DNA of 8,212 nucleotides from an uncultured Erysipelotrichaceae bacterium (lineage in GTDB: Bacteria > Bacillota_I > Bacilli_A > RF39 > UBA660): assembly GCA_902797005.1 (NCBI GenBank), contig CADBRE010000089.1, positions 1-8,212 of the forward strand. Direction: 5' to 3'. Below are positions 1 through 6,053 of this stretch, piece by piece. The number at the start of each line of letters is the position of its first letter. The first letter of the stretch is position 1. Made by a program: the position numbers and the translations under genes. The notes beneath the pieces are model-generated. The model was not told the DNA's origin and searched no databases. It saw only the letters and a list, made by a program, of their open reading frames with translations.

Positions 1-332
1 CCACCAAATGTGCTAGAAAGAAGTAAAACTAAGTAATATGTTAGAACTTTAAGCCCTGGAGAAGTATTAAAGAGTAATGATAGAATAAACATAATAAACA
101 CATTTGTTAATCCCATGATTAATCCACTTAAATATCCCCGTTTATTCGCTGTTTTAGCAAGTTTAAATCCAAAAAACATAAATGTTAGTATAATATATAT
201 AAAACTTAATATAGATACCGTCCTATAACTTAAAACATTGAAATTAGCAAAAAGAGTAACTATAATCAAATACATTAGTAAAGCTAATATAAAATAAATA
301 ATATTATAAAGAATATATTTGTATTTATACAT
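1..332 (-). CDS. TIGR04086/DUF3792 family small membrane protein (YrzE-like), 3' end cut by window edge
   Basis: The reverse strand from the ATG at 332-330 reads 110 codons without a stop and runs off the window. The start is supported by AGGTGAT three bases upstream (plus-strand 336-342). The protein begins MYKYKYILYN and shows four hydrophobic segments at about residues 7-29, 38-57, 68-88 and 95-108. A small Gly-rich motif lies at the third (GYLSGLIMG, about 66-74), and the visible end reads SSTFG. This four-helix layout with the G-x-x-x-G third helix matches the TIGR04086/DUF3792 family, usually about 115-130 residues, so only a short C-terminal tail should be missing. The molecular role of the family is unknown. 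In Bacillus subtilis the homologue yrzE lies beside spoVB and yrbG, and the same partners follow here. The assignment rests on fold pattern and neighbours, not on a catalytic motif. Confidence 0.7.
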   Translation of the reverse strand, partial: MYKYKYILYNIIYFILALLMYLIIVTLFANFNVLSYRTVSILSFIYIILTFMFFGFKLAKTANKRGYLSGLIMGLTNVFIMFILSLLFNTSPGLKVLTYYLVLLLSSTFG

Positions 333-405
333 TTTATCACCTAATAAATTATATTTAATGATTAAAAAAATATGTTTAAAAGCATAATAATAGTAGGTGA
401 TTTAA
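333..405. promoter_or_regulatory. Divergent intergenic region between the YrzE-like and DUF421 genes
   Basis: The 73 bases carry two outward-facing Shine-Dalgarno sites. On the minus strand AGGTGAT lies at 336-342, three bases from its ATG. On the plus strand AGGTGAT lies at 395-401, four bases from the ATG at 406. A possible plus-strand -10 box, CATAAT, lies at 383-388, but no good -35 box stands 16-18 bases upstream. The rest is A/T-rich without a clear operator, so the promoters themselves are only weakly supported. Confidence 0.45.
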
Positions 406-1053
406 ATGGAACTTTTAACAATAATGCTTAGAACTTCATTTTTCTATTTCTTTATACTTCTAATATATAGAATAATGGGCAAAAGAGAAATCGGGCAATT
501 ATCAATACAAGATTTAGTTGTCAGCATTTTGATTGCAGAGATGGTAGCAATAAGTATTGAAAACAATGAAGAGCCAATGATATATACCATCTTACCAATC
601 GCTCTTTTGGTAATTCTAGAGCTTGTTTCAGCTTATGTTGCTTTAAAATCTCCAAAGGTGAGAAATATTATGGAAGGCAAACCAGTTTTAATAATTAATA
701 AAGGGAAGATTAACTTTAAGGAAATGGTAAGACAAAGATATACTCTTGATGATTTACTTCTCGAACTTAGAAGCCAAAAAATAAAAAATCTATTTGATGT
801 AGAATATGCAGTATTGGAAAACAACGGTTCTTTAAGCATCTTTAAATATAATTTCTTAAAGATGAAAAGTGAAAATCCTTTCCCTTTAGTCTTAGACGGC
901 AAGATTGAAACCAGTACGCTTAAATATATTGGAAAAGATGAAAAATGGCTTTTAGATTTAATTAATAAAGAAGGATATAATGTTTCTGAAATATTTTATT
1001 GTTTCTATAAAAATGAAAAAGCTTATATAATACCAAAGAACAGTCTAATTTAG
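406..1053 (+). CDS. DUF421 domain membrane protein (YetF/YrbG family)
   Basis: This 215-residue protein has the DUF421 (YetF/YcaP) architecture. Three N-terminal transmembrane segments lie at about residues 8-24, 35-52 and 58-80, followed by a soluble, probably cytoplasmic, C-terminal domain. The family signature is clear in YRIMGKREIGQLSIQDLVV (21-39), then KSPKVRNIMEGKP at 81-93 and the typical RYTLDDLLLELRSQ at 111-124. The start is fixed by AGGTGAT four bases upstream. Family members are inner-membrane proteins of unsettled function; some Bacillus paralogues are linked to sporulation or stress. The gene diverges from the YrzE-like gene and converges on the spoVB-like gene, with the two 3' ends overlapping by 9 bp within a hairpin. 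Bacillus subtilis yrbG has the same neighbours, which suggests an orthologue. The length is normal to slightly short for the family and no damage is seen. Confidence 0.88.
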   Translation: MELLTIMLRTSFFYFFILLIYRIMGKREIGQLSIQDLVVSILIAEMVAISIENNEEPMIYTILPIALLVILELVSAYVALKSPKVRNIMEGKPVLIINKGKINFKEMVRQRYTLDDLLLELRSQKIKNLFDVEYAVLENNGSLSIFKYNFLKMKSENPFPLVLDGKIETSTLKYIGKDEKWLLDLINKEGYNVSEIFYCFYKNEKAYIIPKNSLI

Positions 1054-1063
1054 AGCTGTTCTT
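1036..1063. terminator. Probable bidirectional terminator over the DUF421/spoVB 3' ends
   Basis: AAGAACAG (1036-1043) pairs with CTGTTCTT (1056-1063). Inside, TCTA (1044-1047) pairs with TAGA (1051-1054), leaving one bulged G and a three-base loop. U-rich sequence follows on the plus strand; the T-run on the minus strand is short. Both stop codons lie inside the hairpin. The stem is convincing, but the tracts are weaker than at the other terminators in this window. Confidence 0.6.
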
Positions 1064-2349
1064 ACTTTCTTTATATTCAAATAAGTAGTAAATATAAGAC
1101 TGATAATAATCCCAATAATAAGTGAGTACATACCGATATGAAGAAAAGATAAAACAAATATGAGTGCTAGCTTAATAAAACTACAAAGAGTTGTTATATA
1201 AAAAGCATCTTTGCTCCTATCCATGGCTTGTAAGCTATTAGAAAGTGGTGTTTCAATAAAGTATAAAAGAAAAAATGGAGCAAGAACTTTTATGTATGTT
1301 TTACCAAGGTTAGTATTGTAAATAAGCTTTAGGAAATATGTGGGATTTATAAAAATTAGTGAAGTAGATGCCAAACCTATTGCAAGAGATAAAAAGGTTA
1401 TCTGTCTAATTCTTTTTTTACACATTTTATAATCTTTAACTGCATAATATTTAGATACTTCAGGAATTAAAGATGTTGAAATACTTTGAGTAAAAAACTG
1501 AGGTAACAATAATAAACTTAAAGCATAACCATTAATAATTCCATATTCTCTAACAATAAAATCTTGTGAATAACCACTTATTAATAATACATTTGTCAAA
1601 ATGATTGGCTCTAGGAAATGACTTACAGAACCAATAATTTTACTTGTAGTAGAAGGAACAGAAGTTCCCATTACATCTTTAATATCTTTTTTTGATGGCT
1701 TTATATCATCTTTTCTAATATACATACCTTTTGGAAGTCCCATAAGCATAACGATAATAGAAGATGTTTCACTCACTATATTAACTAATATAACAATACA
1801 AATGACAGACACTATTCCTTTTTTAATAAATATAGGTATCAAGTACATAAGAATAATAATTCTTACAATCTGCTCGACTATGTTTGAGAGAATATACACT
1901 CCCATTCTTTGCTTTCCCCAGTAATAACCTTTAATAATTGAAGACAAGCCAATAAACGGAAGAGTAAATCCAATACACAAAAGTGGATAAAAAAGTCTCT
2001 CTTCTTTTAAAAACACATTTGCTAAAGGTTTGCTAATTAAAAAGATTATAATTAAAGTAATAAGGTTTAATAGCAAAGAAATAGGTATAGTAGAAAATAT
2101 AACTTTTTTACTAGATCTTTTAGGAGTGCTAACTAGTTTACTAATTGCAATAGGAAAAGAAAAAGTAGCTATTGTAATAAATAATCCAAATGTAGGCATT
2201 ATGAGTGAATAAAGACCAATTCCTTCTACACCAATTTCTCTAGTAATTATTATTCTAAGGAAAAAACCTAGTAGTTTAGAAAGAAAACCACCAGTAAGAA
2301 GAATGAGCGTTCCACTTAAAAACTTATTTCCCTTTAATTTATTTATCAT
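1045..2349 (-). CDS. spoVB: SpoVB-like lipid-linked oligosaccharide flippase (MVF/MATE superfamily), short form
   Basis: This 434-residue integral membrane protein has about 12 predicted transmembrane helices along its whole length. Family features include the opening KFLSGTLILLTGGFLSKLLGF, then GLYSLIMPTF and FPIAISKLVS near 45-72, and IKGYYWGKQRMGVYILSNIVEQ near 137-158. Later come FLEPIILTNVLL (about 244) and FTQSISTSLIPEVSKYYA (about 286-303). These match Bacillus SpoVB, a polysaccharide or lipid II-type flippase needed for spore cortex synthesis; MurJ, YabM and YtgP are relatives. Bacillus SpoVB is about 518 residues with 14 helices, so the last helix pair seems absent. The ATG at 2349 has no good Shine-Dalgarno site upstream, unlike every other complete gene here, yet no better start is visible. 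Adjacency to YrzE-like and DUF421 genes supports SpoVB over a general flippase. Whether the organism sporulates cannot be judged from this window. Confidence 0.8.
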   Translation of the reverse strand: MINKLKGNKFLSGTLILLTGGFLSKLLGFFLRIIITREIGVEGIGLYSLIMPTFGLFITIATFSFPIAISKLVSTPKRSSKKVIFSTIPISLLLNLITLIIIFLISKPLANVFLKEERLFYPLLCIGFTLPFIGLSSIIKGYYWGKQRMGVYILSNIVEQIVRIIILMYLIPIFIKKGIVSVICIVILVNIVSETSSIIVMLMGLPKGMYIRKDDIKPSKKDIKDVMGTSVPSTTSKIIGSVSHFLEPIILTNVLLISGYSQDFIVREYGIINGYALSLLLLPQFFTQSISTSLIPEVSKYYAVKDYKMCKKRIRQITFLSLAIGLASTSLIFINPTYFLKLIYNTNLGKTYIKVLAPFFLLYFIETPLSNSLQAMDRSKDAFYITTLCSFIKLALIFVLSFLHIGMYSLIIGIIISLIFTTYLNIKKVRTALN

Positions 2350-2363
2350 AATAAAACTTATGA

Positions 2364-2387
2364 AAGTGCATTTGTTTTAATGCATTT
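2364..2387. repeat. Inverted repeat in the spoVB-hisS intergenic region
   Basis: TGCATT (2367-2372) and AATGCA (2379-2384) form a perfect 6-bp dyad with a six-base spacer. On the plus strand it can be extended to about nine pairs (2364-2387) with one G-U. It lies 15-38 bases upstream of the spoVB start. It could be an operator or a hairpin in the spoVB leader; no T-run follows that would make it a terminator for any visible gene. In sequence this AT-rich, chance remains possible. Confidence 0.3.
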
Positions 2388-2426
2388 ATAACTTCTATGA
2401 ATTTAGTGGGTTTTAGATATTTACAT

Positions 2427-2455
2427 TTGACTTAAACTGAAGGTAAATGTATAAT
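2427..2455 (+). promoter_or_regulatory. Near-consensus sigma-A promoter of the hisS operon
   Basis: The -35 box TTGACT (2427-2432) and a perfect -10 box TATAAT (2450-2455) are separated by exactly 17 bases. Transcription should begin near 2461-2463, at the first base of the AGGTGAT ribosome binding site (2462-2468), so the leader would be only about 12 bases. A 7-bp dyad, TACATTT (2422-2428) and AAATGTA (2445-2451), overlaps both boxes and could be an operator. Confidence 0.85.
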
Positions 2456-2473
2456 AATTTTAGGTGATGAAAA

Positions 2474-3724
2474 ATGTTGCAAAAACCAAAAGGAACTCTT
2501 GATATAAAAGGGAAAGATGCTAAAAGCTATAAATATATAGAAAATGCTTTTGATAATTTTATGGCTTTATATAATTATGAATATATTAAAGTACCAACTT
2601 TTGAAGTAACAGATTTATTTTATAGAGGTATGGGAGAAAGCACTGATGTAGTAAATAAAGAGACTTATGACTTTGTAGATAAAGGTGGCAGAAAAATGAC
2701 TTTAAGGCCTGAGTTTACCGCAGGTGTTGTAAGAAGTTATATAGAGAATAAAGAATATGTAGATGGAATAAAGAAGTATTATTACTTTGGAAGCAGTTTT
2801 AGATATGAAAGACCACAAAGTGGAAGATTAAGAGAATTCACTCAAGGCGGAGTAGAAGCTTTTGGAGCTAAGAATCCTGCTTTTGATGCCGAAATAATAT
2901 CTATGGCATATAGATTCCTATCTTCATTAGGATTAGTTAATTTAAAGGTTAAGATCAACTCACTAGGAGATAGAGAGAGTAGAAAAAACTATAATGAAGT
3001 TATAAAAGACTATCTAGTAAAAGACTATGATAACCTATGTGAGACATGCAAGGAAAGACTAAATAGAAACCCACTTAGAATACTAGATTGCAAATACGAT
3101 AGTGAAAGAGAATATATAAAAAATGCTCCTAAAACAATAGATTATCTAAATGAAGAAAGCAAAGAGTATTATGATAAAGTTAAACAAATGTTAGAAATAC
3201 TAGATATACCTTTTGTGGAAGATGCTTCTTTAGTTAGAGGGCTTGATTATTACTCACACACTGTATTTGAAATAGTTTCTGATTTAGAAGAACTTGGAAA
3301 AGCTAACACAGTCTGTGCAGGTGGTAGATATGATAATTTAGTAGAAATACTAGATGGTCCTAGCACTCCAGGAATTGGATTTGCCTTTGGTGCAGAAAGA
3401 CTTATGATTTTGCTTGAAGAATTAGAAGCATTTATTCCAGAAAGCAGTCTAGATATATTTATTATGAATCTAGATAACAATGAGTATTCTTATCAGGTTG
3501 CAGATGATTTAAGAAATAGTGGCTTTACAGTTGAAATAGATTATACTGGTAAAAACATGAAAGGATTATGGAAATTAGTAGATAAATATAATCCTAGATA
3601 TGTAATCATTATTGGAGAAGATGAAGTTAAATCTGGATATCTAACTGTAAAAGACAATATTGCGAAAGAGGAAATAAAAGTTAAAGAAAGTGAAATAATT
3701 GATTTCTTAGATATGAATATATAA
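2474..3724 (+). CDS. hisS: Histidine--tRNA ligase (HisRS)
   Basis: This cytoplasmic class II aminoacyl-tRNA synthetase activates histidine with ATP and charges tRNA-His. The 416 residues are a normal full length. LRPEFTAG is at 77-84, and motif 2, FRYERPQSGRLREF, at 109-122 is followed by QGGVEAFG. The Cys-containing segment CETCKERL begins at 189 and NPLRILDCK follows. Histidine-specific motif HisA-1, LVRGLDYYSHTVFE, is at 253-266; HisA-2, AGGRYDNLVE, at 282-291; motif 3, PGIGFAFGAERL, at 299-310. The anticodon-binding domain fills about 325-416. Intact HisA motifs argue for a true synthetase rather than the HisZ paralogue. The ATG lies five bases after AGGTGAT. It is first in an operon with the ClpX-like gene, which follows after 21 bases. 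No T-box leader is present, although many Bacillota aminoacyl-tRNA synthetase genes have one. Confidence 0.97.
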   Translation: MLQKPKGTLDIKGKDAKSYKYIENAFDNFMALYNYEYIKVPTFEVTDLFYRGMGESTDVVNKETYDFVDKGGRKMTLRPEFTAGVVRSYIENKEYVDGIKKYYYFGSSFRYERPQSGRLREFTQGGVEAFGAKNPAFDAEIISMAYRFLSSLGLVNLKVKINSLGDRESRKNYNEVIKDYLVKDYDNLCETCKERLNRNPLRILDCKYDSEREYIKNAPKTIDYLNEESKEYYDKVKQMLEILDIPFVEDASLVRGLDYYSHTVFEIVSDLEELGKANTVCAGGRYDNLVEILDGPSTPGIGFAFGAERLMILLEELEAFIPESSLDIFIMNLDNNEYSYQVADDLRNSGFTVEIDYTGKNMKGLWKLVDKYNPRYVIIIGEDEVKSGYLTVKDNIAKEEIKVKESEIIDFLDMNI

Positions 3725-3745
3725 GGCTTTATGGGGGATTAGAAC

Positions 3746-5311
3746 ATGGACAAAGATTTAGAGATAGCTATTTATTTTAATGAACTTGAAGGAGAAAACA
3801 TGCCTGATTTTCCAGTGTATTATGCACAAGGTGTAATAATCGGTAAATCAGATAAAGATGAAAGATGCTTCACTGAATATCTTACCGGAAGAAAATACTT
3901 AAATTTATTTATAGCCGAAGAAAACCAAATAAATGAAGGATTTAATTTCGTGGTTAAAATCAAAGAATTAAAAGCTGTGTCTCGCTTTAAAAAATTGAAT
4001 GAATTATACAAATCAATTTGGAGTCAAATAGAAGGGAACTTATATTTCTTTAAAAAAAATGAAGAAGGCAACACTGAATTTATGACTGCAACTGTAAATG
4101 AATTTAATACTAATCTTGGCACAAACATAATTCTTTCTAATACAAATCAAATAAATGAGATGGTAGACTTGCTATTAGATGGTACCACAGAAGATTTTAT
4201 TAAATATCTTGACAGCCATCCTGAATACAGAGAAATATTACAAGAAAACGGCGAGGAAGAAGAACAAGAAGAATATAAGGTAAATAGACCAATCAGTGAA
4301 ACAATAGAAGAAATGAAAAAATATATAATTTCTCAAGATGAAGCAATTAAAAAGATAGTCATAGCAATTTACAAAAATATTAAATTTGATAATCCTGCTA
4401 TGAAAAGCAATATACTAATGTATGGTCCTACTGGAAGCGGTAAAACTGCAATTATAAATACGCTTTCTAAAGTATTTGATTTACCTGTTTGGGTAGAAGA
4501 TATGACAAGATTCACAGAAACAGGCTATAAGGGTGCAGATATAGATGATATACTGGTCAATTTATACAATAATGCTGAAGGGGATTTACAAAGAGCACAG
4601 AGAAGCATACTTTTCCTAGACGAAATAGATAAAAAAGCATCCGATGGAGAAGAAAAGTCTTTCAATAAAAGTGATGTGCTAAAGAGCTTATTAAAAATAG
4701 TAGAAGGCGGAAAGTTTGAAATTGAAATTAATCATTATGAAACCATAACATTTGATACATCTAAATTAACAGTAATAGTAGGTGGAGCATTCACTGACTT
4801 ATATAATAAAAGAGAAGCTAAAAAAGATAGAATTAGAATAGGATTTGGCTTTTCTGATAATGTTGAAGCTAATCCTGTTTCTAAAGAGATAACTATTAAG
4901 GATTTTGAAAAATATGGAATGCCAATAGAGTTTTTAGGAAGATTTAAAACTATAGTTAGATTAAATGAATTATCTTTAGATGATATGGTTAAAATCCTTA
5001 AAGACTCACAATATAGTGCACTTAAAAACTACATAGAAACATTTGAACAACAAGGCATTAACCTAGAAATACCTGAAACAATATACAAAAAGATTGCTGA
5101 GAAAGCATATGAATATCACACTGGAGCAAGAAGCTTAAATATTGTTGTTGACAAAATATTTGAACCTATACTGTATGAGTACTTTAACGGTAATGATGTG
5201 GAAGCCATTGAGGTTTTAGAAAATATACTTGAAGAAGAAAGAGGATATAGATTAACAAAGAAAAATAATGGTTTTAATCAACAGTTGACAATTCCAGGAT
5301 TTAGGTTATAA
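3746..5311 (+). CDS. ClpX-like AAA+ unfoldase with a novel N-terminal domain
   Basis: The 521 residues divide into an unfamiliar N-terminal region (about 1-165), an acidic linker (EEEEQEE, about 170-176) and a ClpX-type AAA+ module (about 180-480). Visible AAA+ parts are SQDEAIKKIV (196-205), Walker A GPTGSGKT (227-234), pore loop GYKG (260-263, GYVG in ClpX) and Walker B ILFLDEID (288-295). These are followed by VGGAF (345-349), the Arg finger in EFLGR (R399) and sensor 2 GAR (460-462). An IGF tripeptide (365-367) sits where ClpX has its ClpP-docking loop, so partnership with ClpP is plausible. The N-terminal Cys4 zinc-binding domain of ClpX is missing, and the RKH loop is shortened and unlike ClpX. 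It is therefore a paralogue or specialised unfoldase, probably not the housekeeping ClpX. GGGGGATT lies upstream of the ATG. It is translated between hisS and the winged-helix gene; substrate and role are unknown. Confidence 0.85.
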   Translation: MDKDLEIAIYFNELEGENMPDFPVYYAQGVIIGKSDKDERCFTEYLTGRKYLNLFIAEENQINEGFNFVVKIKELKAVSRFKKLNELYKSIWSQIEGNLYFFKKNEEGNTEFMTATVNEFNTNLGTNIILSNTNQINEMVDLLLDGTTEDFIKYLDSHPEYREILQENGEEEEQEEYKVNRPISETIEEMKKYIISQDEAIKKIVIAIYKNIKFDNPAMKSNILMYGPTGSGKTAIINTLSKVFDLPVWVEDMTRFTETGYKGADIDDILVNLYNNAEGDLQRAQRSILFLDEIDKKASDGEEKSFNKSDVLKSLLKIVEGGKFEIEINHYETITFDTSKLTVIVGGAFTDLYNKREAKKDRIRIGFGFSDNVEANPVSKEITIKDFEKYGMPIEFLGRFKTIVRLNELSLDDMVKILKDSQYSALKNYIETFEQQGINLEIPETIYKKIAEKAYEYHTGARSLNIVVDKIFEPILYEYFNGNDVEAIEVLENILEEERGYRLTKKNNGFNQQLTIPGFRL

Positions 5312-5339
5312 TATATATTCAAAGGAAAGGGTGGTTTAA

Positions 5340-5801
5340 ATGAATAAACCTGCAAAAGATTGCGGTCTAGATGTAAAAGACTTAAAAGGGAGAGTGCTAA
5401 CTACTGAAGACAAAATAATGTGTAAATTATTTTATGAGAAAGGTATGACTAAATACGAATTACATAAAGCATTAGAAGAATCTTATAAAAATATTATGGA
5501 AAAGATTTATTCAATGGAAGTAAAAGGTTACTTAATAGCAAGACCTTACAATGGAGAAACGCTATATTATCTAACAGTAGCGGGTGTATATGAATTAGAG
5601 TTTAGAATGAATTATGAATACTTTAAAAGTTTACATGCTTATTTAGAAAGCTACAGTACTGATGCACACGATGTTGAAGCATTCCTAAGAAATAGGTTTT
5701 ATAAACTTTATTCTGAAGGTGATTGGGATGAAAGCACTTTACTAGAGCAATTTGTTGAATGGGCTAGAAAAAGAGATATAGCTGTCAAAAAATTAAAATA
5801 G
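5340..5801 (+). CDS. Small winged-helix-like protein of unknown function
   Basis: I do not recognise a named family for this 153-residue soluble protein. Residues about 22-88 look like a winged helix-turn-helix: a helix at TEDKIMCKLFYEKG, TKYELHKAL as helix 2, YKNIMEKIYSMEVKGYL as a possible recognition helix, then a wing-like hairpin with GETLYYLTVAGVYELE. This resembles MarR/PadR-type domains. The C-terminal half (about 92-150) is predicted helical with acidic and aromatic residues, and may form a dimer or partner surface. There are no membrane segments or enzyme motifs. GGAAAGGGTGG precedes the ATG, 28 bases after the ClpX-like gene, and the operon terminator begins inside its stop codon. 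Co-transcription suggests it is a regulator, adaptor or substrate of the ClpX-like ATPase; that is inference. The reading frame is well supported, the function is not. Confidence 0.8.
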   Translation: MNKPAKDCGLDVKDLKGRVLTTEDKIMCKLFYEKGMTKYELHKALEESYKNIMEKIYSMEVKGYLIARPYNGETLYYLTVAGVYELEFRMNYEYFKSLHAYLESYSTDAHDVEAFLRNRFYKLYSEGDWDESTLLEQFVEWARKRDIAVKKLK

Positions 5802-5822
5802 ATGCATTAAGCATCTTTTTTT
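5800..5822 (+). terminator. Intrinsic terminator of the hisS operon
   Basis: AGATGC (5800-5805) pairs with GCATCT (5811-5816) around the loop ATTAA, and a run of seven Ts occupies 5816-5822. The stem starts within the TAG stop codon of the winged-helix gene. This is a textbook Rho-independent terminator, and it separates the operon from the RNA gene downstream. Confidence 0.92.
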
Positions 5823-5842
5823 GTCAAATATTATAAAAAAGG

Positions 5843-5871
5843 TGGACACAAAACTTATAATTTGATAAAAT
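5843..5871 (+). promoter_or_regulatory. Extended -10 promoter of the putative 6S RNA
   Basis: The -35 box TGGACA (5843-5848) matches five of six consensus bases. The -10 box TAAAAT (5866-5871) also matches five of six, after a 17-base spacer, and is preceded by the extended -10 motif TGA. Transcription should begin near A5878. That is exactly where the 5' strand of the RNA closing stem begins, so promoter and RNA prediction support each other. Confidence 0.75.
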
Positions 5872-5877
5872 TAAATT

Positions 5878-6041
5878 ACCAAGATGAGTTGTTTACAATA
5901 AACCGACAAATATGTAATTTGGGGAACTAATTAGTAGAGGGTGTTGAATGCTTTCTTAAATGTAAGAATCCTAAACTCTATTATGTGATCTACCACCTCG
6001 CGAGTCGCGAGTTTTATTCGTACACTTTCTTGGTTTTATTT
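5878..6041 (+). ncRNA. ssrS: Putative 6S RNA (RNA polymerase regulator)
   Basis: 6S RNA mimics an open promoter and binds housekeeping RNA polymerase holoenzyme. The predicted RNA, about 164 nt, has the 6S layout. ACCAAGA at the 5' end (5878-5884) pairs with TCTTGGT (6028-6034), and a bulged extension pairs 5887-5896 with 6020-6026. A large internal bubble follows. The terminal arm pairs TAGAG (5935-5939) with CTCTA (5976-5980), GG with CC, and ends in the TTCTTA-AATG-TAAGAA hairpin (5953-5968). A GC-rich hairpin, CTCGCG-AGT-CGCGAG (5997-6011), lies in the 3' side of the bubble, where Firmicute 6S RNAs can form one. The T-rich stretch 6034-6042 would end transcription. In Bacillus subtilis 6S-1 RNA (bsrA) lies directly upstream of yrvM/tcdA, as here. 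Folding was done by eye; another structured leader is possible, and the 3' end might instead follow the 6011 hairpin. Confidence 0.7.
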
Positions 6042-6053
6042 TGGAGGGAAACC

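Noticed and set aside
633..902. Antisense reading frames inside DUF421, spoVB, hisS, the ClpX-like gene, tcdA and rarA
   Set aside because: They lie opposite or within strongly supported genes, lack ribosome binding sites and show no recognisable domains.
2350..2426. Sporulation sigma factor promoter for spoVB
   Set aside because: A TTCATA and a CATTAAAA occur on the minus strand, but their spacing and match to the sigma-E consensus are too poor to claim.
5997..6018. GC-rich hairpin followed by TTTTATT as a separate terminator
   Set aside because: It could terminate, but then the 5' ACCAAGA would have no partner. The TCTTGGT downstream, with its own T-tract, gives a more complete structure, so I treat the hairpin as internal to the RNA.
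5985..6053. Upstream in-frame ATG that would lengthen TcdA by 23 residues
   Set aside because: It has no ribosome binding site, lies within the putative 6S RNA, and encodes residues not seen in TcdA. The ATG at 6054 has GGAGGG at good spacing and gives the normal family N-terminus.
5823..6053. T-box or other riboswitch leader for tcdA
   Set aside because: I see no T-box antiterminator core or specifier stem. The pairing of the RNA ends and its position fit 6S RNA better, although a covariance search would be decisive.
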